Source of the DNA: Aureimonas frigidaquae
Lineage (GTDB): Bacteria; Pseudomonadota; Alphaproteobacteria; Rhizobiales; Rhizobiaceae
Length of the DNA stretch: 64,000 nt
Direction: 5' to 3'
NCBI RefSeq assembly: GCF_001463905.1
Contig: NZ_BBWR01000012.1
Location: forward strand, 266,183 to 330,182
A program made the translations under genes and the position numbers. Positions 1 through 7,014 of the stretch are shown piece by piece. The notes below the pieces were generated by a model. It ran no database searches. It was not told the DNA's origin and saw only the letters and a program-made list of their open reading frames with translations. Each line of letters begins with the position of its first letter. The first letter of the stretch is position 1.

Positions 1-2
1 AT

Positions 3-497
3 GCCTTCATCGAGCGGGACGGCATCGACCTTTGGCTGGGTGAGGCGCCCTCAAGGTTCGGAGCCCGGCGCACCGGTGTACCATTCACTGGCGAGGGGCG
101 CCTCGCCGACGTCTCGTCCCGGCTGGCCATCGCACCGCTTCAGCGGGCGACGGCCGATGCATCAACCGCGCGTCCCTCCGGCACCTCGCGGCAAATCTGG
201 GGCGTGCTGCCGGCCCGCCTGCCCCTGTTCTGGAACGCAATTATGCTCCACCCCCATCGGTCCGGCACTCCGTTGCGCAACCGGACCCCGTCTCGCTCCG
301 AGATTTCCCGGTCTCGCGACACGCTGGCGCTCCTTGTCGAAGCCTTCCGACCACGCCGTATCCTTGCGATCGGGCGGGTAGCCGAAGGCGCGGGCGCAGG
401 GTTCGGAATTCCGATCACCTATGTTCGCCACCCCGCCCAAGGGGGTGCAGTGCAGTTCCGCGCCGGGGTGGCCGCGTTCCATCGCGTCACATGGTGA
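3..497 (+). CDS. Uracil-DNA glycosylase family protein, 3' part (5' end outside window)
   Basis: The frame is open from the first bases of the window and ends in TGA at 495-497, giving 164 residues without a start, so the gene begins upstream. The visible part resembles the C-terminal half of uracil-DNA glycosylase superfamily proteins: a GxRRTGVPFTGEGRL-like segment near residues 25-38, a WNAIMLHPH segment (family: WNA-hydrophobic-P-HP) and a C-terminal RHPAQGGAVQFR segment that fits the family's HPS/HPAxGG loop. Such enzymes remove uracil from DNA in the cytoplasm. The ATG-initiated frames here on either strand are shadows. The family call rests on motif recall only. Confidence 0.7.
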   Translation, partial: AFIERDGIDLWLGEAPSRFGARRTGVPFTGEGRLADVSSRLAIAPLQRATADASTARPSGTSRQIWGVLPARLPLFWNAIMLHPHRSGTPLRNRTPSRSEISRSRDTLALLVEAFRPRRILAIGRVAEGAGAGFGIPITYVRHPAQGGAVQFRAGVAAFHRVTW

Positions 498-594
498 CGG
501 CAAGCGCCGTGGCGCGACGGTCGCACAACGGCCTGATTCATTGCCGTGTAAAGCTCACCGGCTTATAACCATTCCAGGGAGGAGAGCACGGAGG

Positions 595-1131
595 GTGACG
601 GAAGAGGATCTCAAAGCCCATATCCTGGCCGATCGGGACGCCATGTACGGTTATGCCGTCACGCTCACGCGCGACCGTGAACTCGCAGCGGACCTGATGC
701 AGGATTGTGTGGTTCGTGCCTTCTCCGCACGGTCAATTCCAATGCATGCCACTGCCTTGCGGCCCTGGATGTTCTCGATCCTTCGAAACCTCTGGCTGGA
801 TAGGCTCCGGGCACTGAAGACCGTCAGGCTCCATCGGGAAGCTACGCATGATCTCGACGCCTGTGAAGCGCCCATCTCGATGGAAACCGTCGTCGTGAAT
901 GTGCTGGCGGTCCGTCAGGCCATGCAGCTGCTGTCGGACGAGCACCGCGACGTTCTCGGGCTCGTCGACATTGCGGGGTTCAGTTATAAGGAAGCTGCTG
1001 ATATCCTGTCGGTTCCGCATGGAACCGTGATGAGCCGCGTCTCTCGGGCAAGGATGGCAATGTGCGAATTGCTCTCGGACGACCGGGTGAAACAACTTCC
1101 GATGGCCGCTGGAAGCGAGTCCCGTGGCTGA
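595..1131 (+). CDS. ECF-type RNA polymerase sigma factor
   Basis: 178 residues from a GTG at 595, chosen because GGAGGAG lies at 578-584 and the sigma-2 region then starts at the usual distance; an ATG at 421 in the same frame would add 58 residues without homology. Region 2 is visible around residues 15-45 (MYGYAVTLTRDRELAADLMQ), and region 4 with its helix-turn-helix around residues 125-160 (DEHRDVLGLVDIAGFSYKEA then PHGTVMSRVSRAR). It directs RNA polymerase to a stress regulon. It overlaps the anti-sigma gene by 8 bp, so the two are translationally coupled. The likely target is sorAB downstream, where an ECF-type promoter is visible at 1935-1961. Confidence 0.88.
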   Translation: MTEEDLKAHILADRDAMYGYAVTLTRDRELAADLMQDCVVRAFSARSIPMHATALRPWMFSILRNLWLDRLRALKTVRLHREATHDLDACEAPISMETVVVNVLAVRQAMQLLSDEHRDVLGLVDIAGFSYKEAADILSVPHGTVMSRVSRARMAMCELLSDDRVKQLPMAAGSESRG

Positions 1132-1915
1132 GTTGAGCGTGGCCGATTTCAAGGCTCTCAGCGCCTATGTCGACGGCGCCCTGTCGCCGGCCGAGGCTGC
1201 ACACCTTGCTGCGCGCATTGCAGGCGAACCGGCGCTCGCGCTCGCCCTTGCGCGCCTGTCCGCACTGAAGGCCGCAACGGCGTCCTGCCTGCCGAACGAT
1301 GCGCGGCCCGACCTGCGCATGCCCGCAGCGCAATCGTCGATTTTCGCTCGACGGTCTGCGCGGAGGCCCGCCGTCGCCGTACTGGCAGCCTCCATCGGCG
1401 CCATCATCGTCGGGACACTTCTTGTGGTGACACTGCAAACGGCGCCGTTGTCCGGCGATCTTCAGGATCGGGCACAGGCGGAAACGTCCCTGACCATCGT
1501 CGACCGTCACGATCAATGGGCAAGCGAAACAGTTGCAGCTTCCGAGAACGTCGATATCCAGCGTTGGCCGACCGCGATCATGGCGGCGGCCCATTTGCGC
1601 CTGGCCCACATCGATGAGCAGACAAACAGCCATTCGGTCACGACGCGGCAGGAAGGTTTTATCGGCAGGAACGGCTGCCGGGTCAGCCTGTTCTCAGTTG
1701 CGCAGGCGTCTCCGCTCGAGGTCGGATCCATTGACGCTGACGTATCCATTGTTGCCTGGAGTGGCGAGGGCCGCCAGTTCGCGCTCGTCACGAGATCGAT
1801 GGACAGCAAGCGCTTCGCCCTGCTGGCGAAAGCCGTCCGCGACGGCCAGTCACCATCCGAGCTACCTGCCGCGCTGATCGCGGCCGCACGGGATATGCCA
1901 TCCACCTGTTCTTGA
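1124..1915 (+). CDS. Membrane anti-sigma factor
   Basis: 263 residues from a GTG at 1124, overlapping the sigma gene's stop. The N-terminal ~50 residues (LSAYVDGALSPAEAAHLAAR) match the small anti-sigma domain that binds ECF factors. The HxxxCxxC zinc motif of ZAS-type anti-sigmas is absent. One membrane segment lies near residues 84-104, putting about 155 C-terminal residues in the periplasm, where a stress signal would be sensed. Gene order and overlap with an ECF sigma factor support the role. The inducing signal cannot be read from sequence, but the adjacent sulfite dehydrogenase suggests an oxidant or sulfur-oxyanion stress. Confidence 0.82.
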   Translation: MAELSVADFKALSAYVDGALSPAEAAHLAARIAGEPALALALARLSALKAATASCLPNDARPDLRMPAAQSSIFARRSARRPAVAVLAASIGAIIVGTLLVVTLQTAPLSGDLQDRAQAETSLTIVDRHDQWASETVAASENVDIQRWPTAIMAAAHLRLAHIDEQTNSHSVTTRQEGFIGRNGCRVSLFSVAQASPLEVGSIDADVSIVAWSGEGRQFALVTRSMDSKRFALLAKAVRDGQSPSELPAALIAAARDMPSTCS

Positions 1916-1934
1916 CCTGAAAAATCGGTACTCC

Positions 1935-1961
1935 GGGAATAGAACCTGCCTGTCATCCGTC
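1935..1961 (+). promoter_or_regulatory. Putative ECF-sigma promoter of sorAB
   Basis: GGGAATA at 1935-1941 and CGTC at 1958-1961 are separated by 16 bases, the usual layout of an ECF promoter (GGAAT/GGAAC at -35, CGTC/CGTT at -10). It sits 44 bases before sorA and directly after the sigma/anti-sigma pair. I saw no equivalent sequence before the sigma gene itself. Inference from motif and position only. Confidence 0.5.
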
Positions 1962-2005
1962 TTGTCCCCATCGACGCCCTCGGCGTCCAGAATGGGGAGG
2001 ACAGG

Positions 2006-3217
2006 ATGATGGAAACGATCGACCTCAAACGTCGGCGCCTGATGACAAGTACCGCCGGGGTACTCGCCGTCACGGGATTTACGGCAACCACGGGCACGAC
2101 CGCCTTTGCGCAACAGGCGGCGCCTCCAGAAGGATCGACGCCCCTGCCCGCTTACGTCGGTGCGAAGGACGCCGACGCGCTCATCGTCCATTCCAACAAC
2201 ACGATCGAGTTGAAGCGAGAGGCGATGGGCACCAGCGCCATAACGCCCGAGACGCGCCTCTACGTTCGCAACAATGTCGCGCCGCCAGCCGCCGAAATCC
2301 TGGATGACCGCGACGCTTGGTCGGTCTCCGTGGAAGGCGTCGGCGAGCCCCGTTCGATCACGCTCGGCGAACTGAAGACCCTCGGGGTCGCCTCGGTCGC
2401 CATGGTCCTCCAATGCTCCGGCAATGGCCGGGCATATTTCGACCACTCCCCGAGTGGCACGCCATGGCAGGTCGGCGCTGCGGGCTGCGTGATCTGGACC
2501 GGCGTTCCCCTGCGCACGGTTGTCGACGCGATGGGCGGCGCTGCCGAAGGCGCCCGCTTCGTCACCGGGACAGGCGGCGAAACCATTCCTGCGGGCCTTG
2601 ATCCACTGGATATCATGGTCGAGCGTTCCGTGCCGATCGCCGAGGTCGACACCATTCTTCTGGCGTGGGAAATGAATGGCGAACCGATCACGCTGGCGCA
2701 TGGCGGGCCGCTTCGCATGGTGGTTCCCGGCTTCACCGGCGTTAACTCGATCAAATACGTCAAGACCATCGCGCTGACCGAGGCGGAGACCGAAGCTGCC
2801 ATACAGAAGACGCGCTATCGCATTCATCCGCTCGGCACCAAGGGCGATCCAAGCTATCCGTCGGTCTGGGAAATGCAACCGAAGTCCTGGATCACCGCGC
2901 CACTCGGTGATCACGAGAGCGGCAGGATCCAGATCACCGGCCTTGCCTTTGGCGGCATCAACGCGCTGGAGAAGGTCGAAGTGTCGATCGATGACGGCGA
3001 GACATGGACCGACGCGACGTTCGTCGGTCCCGATCTCGGTCGCTACGCTTGGCGGCCCTTTGTCGTCTCGGCAGACCTGAAGCCTGGGCAGTACACGCTT
3101 GTCAGCAGGGCTACCGATTCGGAGGGCAACCAGCAGCCCCGCGACTTCGAGCCGAACGAGGCAGGCTACAGCCACAACGGATGGCAAGGCCCTGCCGTCA
3201 GCCTGACCGTGTCGTGA
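2006..3217 (+). CDS. sorA: Sulfite dehydrogenase molybdopterin subunit, SorA-like
   Basis: 403 residues; GGGGAGG at 1994-2000 precedes paired ATGs at 2006 and 2009. A twin-arginine signal (KRRRLMTSTAG, then AFAQQ) indicates folded export to the periplasm. The middle carries the sulfite-oxidase molybdopterin domain with the Mo-ligating cysteine in LQCSGNGR (about residue 137). The C-terminal ~110 residues fit the Mo-co dimerisation domain of sulfite oxidases, which MsrP/YedY lacks. Followed 52 bp later by a monoheme cytochrome c, as in the SorAB sulfite:cytochrome c oxidoreductase of Starkeya novella. Proposed reaction: sulfite to sulfate with electrons to SorB. A different sulfoxide or sulfur substrate is possible. 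Confidence 0.82.
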   Translation: MMETIDLKRRRLMTSTAGVLAVTGFTATTGTTAFAQQAAPPEGSTPLPAYVGAKDADALIVHSNNTIELKREAMGTSAITPETRLYVRNNVAPPAAEILDDRDAWSVSVEGVGEPRSITLGELKTLGVASVAMVLQCSGNGRAYFDHSPSGTPWQVGAAGCVIWTGVPLRTVVDAMGGAAEGARFVTGTGGETIPAGLDPLDIMVERSVPIAEVDTILLAWEMNGEPITLAHGGPLRMVVPGFTGVNSIKYVKTIALTEAETEAAIQKTRYRIHPLGTKGDPSYPSVWEMQPKSWITAPLGDHESGRIQITGLAFGGINALEKVEVSIDDGETWTDATFVGPDLGRYAWRPFVVSADLKPGQYTLVSRATDSEGNQQPRDFEPNEAGYSHNGWQGPAVSLTVS

Positions 3218-3269
3218 CGACCCGGGTCGCATGCCCATTCCCGCACCGTCGCCTCGAGAGGTTTCCGAC

Positions 3270-3608
3270 ATGACACGCTTGCCATATCTTTCTCTATGTG
3301 CGGCCCTGTTCGCAATGGCTCCAAATGCCGCCCTCGCTCAGGATGCCAGCGAGGAGACATTGCAGCTCGGCAAACAGGTGTTCCTGGAAGCGGCGGAACC
3401 GCAATGCGCCATCTGCCATACGCTCGCGGATGCGGGTTCGACAGCCGAAATCGGGCCGATTCTCGACCAGTTGAAGCCAGACGCGGCGCGTACCGCGAAC
3501 GCCGTGCGCAACGGCGTCGGAGTCATGCCCGCTTATGCCGATACGTTGAGCGATGAACAGATCGTCGCCGTTGCGGCCTATGTCGCGCAGGCATCGGGCG
3601 CCAACTGA
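3270..3608 (+). CDS. sorB: Periplasmic monoheme cytochrome c, SorB-like
   Basis: 112 residues from ATG 3270, preceded by GAGAGG at 3256-3261; a longer in-frame ATG at 3231 adds 13 unlikely residues. A Sec signal peptide (about residues 1-23, ending ALAQ) is followed by one heme c site, CAICH. The distal methionine is probably the one in VMPAYADTLSDEQ, a standard small cytochrome c C-terminus. Size and position immediately after sorA match SorB, the electron acceptor of periplasmic sulfite dehydrogenase. It would pass electrons on to a terminal oxidase. Confidence 0.85.
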   Translation: MTRLPYLSLCAALFAMAPNAALAQDASEETLQLGKQVFLEAAEPQCAICHTLADAGSTAEIGPILDQLKPDAARTANAVRNGVGVMPAYADTLSDEQIVAVAAYVAQASGAN

Positions 3609-3626
3609 CACGTCGACTGCCACATC

Positions 3627-3659
3627 GAGGAACCGGTCACATCATGTGCCCGGTTCCTC
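3627..3659 (+). terminator. Hairpin terminator after sorB
   Basis: Perfect 10-bp inverted repeat, GAGGAACCGG at 3627-3636 and CCGGTTCCTC at 3650-3659, with a 13-base loop, 18 bases after the sorB stop. The 3' side is only moderately T-rich; a stronger T-rich run lies at 3681-3696. It separates the convergent sorB and dsbA-like genes and may act in both directions. Confidence 0.55.
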
Positions 3660-3701
3660 ATTCTCTTGCGGGACGATCCACCTTCCTCTTTTTCTTAGGC
3701 G

Positions 3702-4361
3702 TCAGGCTGCGGCATCGACAGCCGCGCCGAGTTCTGCCGCGTCGAGGGCACCGACATGTCGCTCGCCGTTTATGAAGAAGGTTGGCGTTCCCGAAACATC
3801 GAATTCAGTTTGTCCCCGCTCCCGTACGGCAAGGATGGCCTGCTGCAGTTCCGTGTTCGAAAGGCAGGCGGTAAATGCGTCTTGACTCATTCCAGCGAAT
3901 TGGGCCAATGAAAGCAGGATGCCAGACACGTTTTCGGCGCGGGCCCACTCGTCCTGTCGCCGGAACAGAAGGTCGATCATCGCAAGCGTGCGCTCCCCTT
4001 CAAGACACCGAGCGAGCATGAAGCCGGCAAGAGCGCGGGGATCGAGTGGGAACTCTCGCACCACCAATCGCGCACGGCCCGCATCGATATGACTCCGCCG
4101 GAACTCCGGGAGCGCATCATTGTGGAAGTGCGCACAAAATCCGCAGGTAAGCGATGTGTATTCGACGATGGTAACAGGCGCATCCGCACGCCCGTAAACG
4201 AGTTCGTCGAGTTGTCCGGGGCGACCGACCGAATCCGCGACGATGGCAACTGAATCCTGTGCCGACGCCTTTGACGTCAGTATGAAGGCCGTGCCAACAG
4301 CAGCCGAACCGGTCAGAAACGAGCGCCGATCTGAGGGGCGACCGAGAATACGAAGGGCCAT
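3702..4361 (-). CDS. DsbA-family thiol:disulfide oxidoreductase (periplasmic)
   Basis: 219 residues starting at the ATG complementary to 4359-4361, preceded on the minus strand by GGAGA; 28 extra in-frame upstream residues are rejected. A twin-arginine-like leader (DRRSFLTGSAAVG, then SASAQ-type cleavage near residue 35) leads into a thioredoxin fold of the DsbA/DsbG type: EYTSLTCGFCAHFH holds the redox pair CGFC, and GTPTFFINGE holds the cis-proline loop. CGFC differs from the classical CPHC of DsbA. It lies convergent to sorAB and in line behind the TDT channel gene. It probably forms or maintains periplasmic disulfides; a link to sulfite chemistry is speculative. Confidence 0.8.
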   Translation of the reverse strand: MALRILGRPSDRRSFLTGSAAVGTAFILTSKASAQDSVAIVADSVGRPGQLDELVYGRADAPVTIVEYTSLTCGFCAHFHNDALPEFRRSHIDAGRARLVVREFPLDPRALAGFMLARCLEGERTLAMIDLLFRRQDEWARAENVSGILLSLAQFAGMSQDAFTACLSNTELQQAILAVRERGQTEFDVSGTPTFFINGERHVGALDAAELGAAVDAAA

Positions 4362-4460
4362 GATGTCTCCTGTCTGTGGCGCAGCAAGATCAGCCGTCCC
4401 CGGTAAGACGTCCGAGGCACATGCTTCATTCCGTCGTGAGGGCAAATCCGGAAAGTCCTT

Positions 4461-5612
4461 TCAGTCGGCCTTGAGGCATGGCGCTACGAAGAGGTCTCCG
4501 CGCCAGGCGCCGCGGAGCGTCCGGGCAGCCACCACCATCCAAACTGCCGCAAGCAGCACGACAAGCGCCACGCCGAACACATGGATCGCGGGGATTGGCA
4601 GGATCGTGCCGAGCTTCAAAGTCGCCACTGCGTAAACGCCGATCGGGAACGTATAGCCCCACCAGCCGAGATTGAACGGCAAGCCCTCTCTCAGGTAGCG
4701 GACCGTCACGAGCGTCGCCATCGCCAGCCACCAGAGGCCATAGCCCCAAAGAAGCAGTCCGGCGATAAAGCCGATGCCTTCTACCGGTCCGGAAAACCGA
4801 TCCAGTCCGTTCGCATTCAGGATCGCCGGCGCTGCGCCGCCCAATGTCATCAATCCGAGCGCGCCGGTGCCGATCGGCCCGAGCGCAAGCCAGCTCGACG
4901 CCGCCATCGATGCGTGCGGCAGCTTGTGCACGGCGAGGCGCAGAACGAGGACCACAAGGACACTCATGGCGATCGGTACCGACAGCGCCCAGAGAACGTA
5001 GGAAAGGATTAGCACGGTGAGCTGGCTATGTGGGCCGGCCAGATGCGGTGCGAGAAGTCCTCCCGAAACGGCTGCCACCTCGGCCGCAACCATCGGCAGC
5101 AACCAGACCGCAGTCATCTGGTCGATCGAATGGCTCTGTCGCGTGAACATCATGTATGGGATCGCAATCCCGCAGGCGGCGGCCATCGCCACGTCCAGCC
5201 ACCACAGGGCGTGCGCGATCTCCACAGCGACCGCGCCGAAGCGAGACGTACCGAAAATCAGGAAGCCATTGATGATCGTAGCCAATCCCATCGGTATGCA
5301 GCCGAAGAACATCGATACGACGGAATGGCCGAAGATGCGTTTGGCCCCATCGAAAAAGAATATCCACCGGGCGGCATAGAGCGAGGTAAACAGGGTGAAG
5401 AGGATAATGTTGAACAGCCAGAGTCCTTCGGCGATACCCTCTATCAACGGCACTCCGTCGGCGGCCTGTTTCAGACTGATGGCGAGGATGCCGGTTCCCA
5501 TCGTGGCGGCAAACCAGTTGGGTGTAAACTGCCTGACAACTTCTCTAGGTTTGTCCAGTCGAGAAAGCGGACGCATGCCGGATGACACGGCACGCATTCT
5601 ATCAAAATGCAT
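4461..5612 (-). CDS. TDT-family transporter (TehA/Ssu1-like), possible sulfite exporter
   Basis: 383 residues from the ATG complementary to 5610-5612, with GGAGAG 7 bases upstream on the minus strand; the in-frame extension to 5726 is not needed. The protein is almost entirely hydrophobic with about ten membrane helices, starting FTPNWFAATMGTGILA, the hallmark N-terminus of the tellurite-resistance/dicarboxylate transporter family. Members include TehA, Mae1 malate permease and the yeast sulfite pump Ssu1. With sorAB next door, sulfite or a related anion is the most attractive substrate. Divergent from a LacI regulator across about 240 bp, so that protein may control it. Family is confident, substrate is not. 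Confidence 0.8.
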   Translation of the reverse strand: MHFDRMRAVSSGMRPLSRLDKPREVVRQFTPNWFAATMGTGILAISLKQAADGVPLIEGIAEGLWLFNIILFTLFTSLYAARWIFFFDGAKRIFGHSVVSMFFGCIPMGLATIINGFLIFGTSRFGAVAVEIAHALWWLDVAMAAACGIAIPYMMFTRQSHSIDQMTAVWLLPMVAAEVAAVSGGLLAPHLAGPHSQLTVLILSYVLWALSVPIAMSVLVVLVLRLAVHKLPHASMAASSWLALGPIGTGALGLMTLGGAAPAILNANGLDRFSGPVEGIGFIAGLLLWGYGLWWLAMATLVTVRYLREGLPFNLGWWGYTFPIGVYAVATLKLGTILPIPAIHVFGVALVVLLAAVWMVVAARTLRGAWRGDLFVAPCLKAD

Positions 5613-5689
5613 CTGGATCTCTCCGTAGTGGTCGCAACTCGAGCATGAGGTCGACAAATTAATAAGTCCAACGAATTGATTGTCTTCAA

Positions 5690-5701
5690 CCAATAAATTG
5701 G
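5690..5701. promoter_or_regulatory. Candidate LacI operator in TDT/lacI divergent region
   Basis: CCAAT-AA-ATTGG, five-base arms around two bases, in the AT-rich stretch between the TDT gene (start 5612, minus) and the LacI-type gene (start 5851, plus). LacI proteins usually bind short palindromes in their own divergent promoter. Short and unproven. Confidence 0.3.
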
Positions 5702-5850
5702 GTCGATTGATTTCACTCGTGCCCACCCACGAATGCTACGATTGGCACGTTGCCGGCTTGCCAAATGCTCTATCGTCTGCAAGCCGTGCGTACCTCTCGA
5801 CCCGAATGACCGAAGGGGCGTGCGCAAATATTGAGAAGCGGGAGTACGGG

Positions 5851-6924
5851 ATGGTTCGCAAGCGAATCGCGCTAGTCGGTGCCGGCGTGACTCAGGCGCG
5901 CGCGGCGACCTTAAGCGATGTCGCAAAGGCCGCCGGCGTTCATCCGAGCACTGTCTCACGAGCGCTGAACCCGCAGACTGCCCATATCGTCAATCAAGAA
6001 ACGTTGGAGCGAGTCCGACGGGTGGCTCAGGATCTCGACTATCGGATCAACAACCTCGCCTCCAACCTCCGTCGAAGCCGCAGCGGTCTGATCGGCGTCG
6101 TCATGCGCGATTTTACCAACATGATGCTTCCGGTGATGTTTCGTGGCATCGAGAATCGCCTTCGCGAAAGCGGCTACATGGCGCTGCTTGGCAATACCTA
6201 CGCAGACGCTGCCCGCAAGCATGATTTGGTGCGAACCTTTCTGGACCATAGGGTCGATGGCTTTGTCGTCACCTATGCTGATCGCGACGACCATGACCTC
6301 GATCTGGTCCGCTCGCGCAATATCCCGCTGGTTCTCCTGAATCGCGAGACCGACCACCTGGGCGACCCAACGATCCTGCCGGACCTTGTCATCGGAACGG
6401 AAGCGGTCATCGCACATCTTTTGGAGCTCGGCCACCGACGTATCGGCATCCTTGCTGGACCACGCAATGCCGTTACGGCGGACCACAAGCTCGATGGATT
6501 CCGGAGTGCGCTTGCGCGGCGGGAGATAATCCTCTGCGACAGCGAGACACGACGCGCCCACCTGGCAACCGATACCGATGGCGAGGACGCGGCCTTCGAC
6601 CTACTCTCGGCGAGACCCGAACTGACGGCGCTTGCCTGCGGCAACGACCTTCTCGCGCTTGGGGCCGTCCGTGCCGCTGCGAGGCTGGGAATGCGTTGCC
6701 CTGAAGACCTGTCGATAACTGGCTTCAACGACATTCCCTTTCTGGACCGCGTTACACCGCCCCTGACAAGTGTAAGCATTCCACACTACGAGATGGGATA
6801 TGCTGCGGCCCACGCGATCGTCAGCCGCATCTCCGGCGGGCCAATCTCCGATAAGGAACGGCGCTTCCCCTGTACGCTCGTCGTTCGCGCCTCGACATCG
6901 AGCCCTCGCCACGGCAGTCGTTAG
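5851..6924 (+). CDS. LacI-family transcriptional regulator
   Basis: 357 residues from ATG 5851, preceded by GGGAGT at 5840-5845; earlier in-frame starts (5680, 5806) add sequence without family features. The N-terminal helix-turn-helix is classic LacI (TLSDVAKAAGVHPSTVSRAL, about residues 20-39) with a hinge helix (NNLASNLRRSRSG), followed by a periplasmic-binding-protein-like ligand domain (LIGVVMRDFTN to about residue 345). It is divergent from the TDT transporter and upstream of the TonB receptor, so it may regulate either. Ligand unknown; LacI-fold regulators mostly bind sugars, but sugar genes are absent here. Confidence 0.88.
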   Translation: MVRKRIALVGAGVTQARAATLSDVAKAAGVHPSTVSRALNPQTAHIVNQETLERVRRVAQDLDYRINNLASNLRRSRSGLIGVVMRDFTNMMLPVMFRGIENRLRESGYMALLGNTYADAARKHDLVRTFLDHRVDGFVVTYADRDDHDLDLVRSRNIPLVLLNRETDHLGDPTILPDLVIGTEAVIAHLLELGHRRIGILAGPRNAVTADHKLDGFRSALARREIILCDSETRRAHLATDTDGEDAAFDLLSARPELTALACGNDLLALGAVRAAARLGMRCPEDLSITGFNDIPFLDRVTPPLTSVSIPHYEMGYAAAHAIVSRISGGPISDKERRFPCTLVVRASTSSPRHGSR

Positions 6925-6954
6925 TAAAAACTTCCTGCCCTGCAGAATTTAAGT

Positions 6955-6969
6955 TGACTGAGTATCTCA
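6955..6969 (+). promoter_or_regulatory. IRO-type iron box (RirA-like) over the -35 of the receptor promoter
   Basis: TGA-N9-TCA at 6955-6969 matches the iron-responsive operator bound by RirA in rhizobia. It overlaps TTGACT at 6954-6959, which has a weak -10 (TAGCGA, 6977-6982) after a 17-base spacer. It lies 46 bases before the TonB receptor start. The motif is short and could occur by chance, but position and downstream function fit. Confidence 0.5.
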
Positions 6970-7014
6970 TGTTTTGTAGCGATTGGTCTGCAATCGATTG
7001 CGGGAGCGTTTATC

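Noticed and set aside
2006..3217. Reading the molybdoenzyme as MsrP (YedY) methionine sulfoxide reductase
   Set aside because: It has the extra C-terminal Mo-co dimerisation domain and an adjacent cytochrome c instead of the MsrQ membrane protein.
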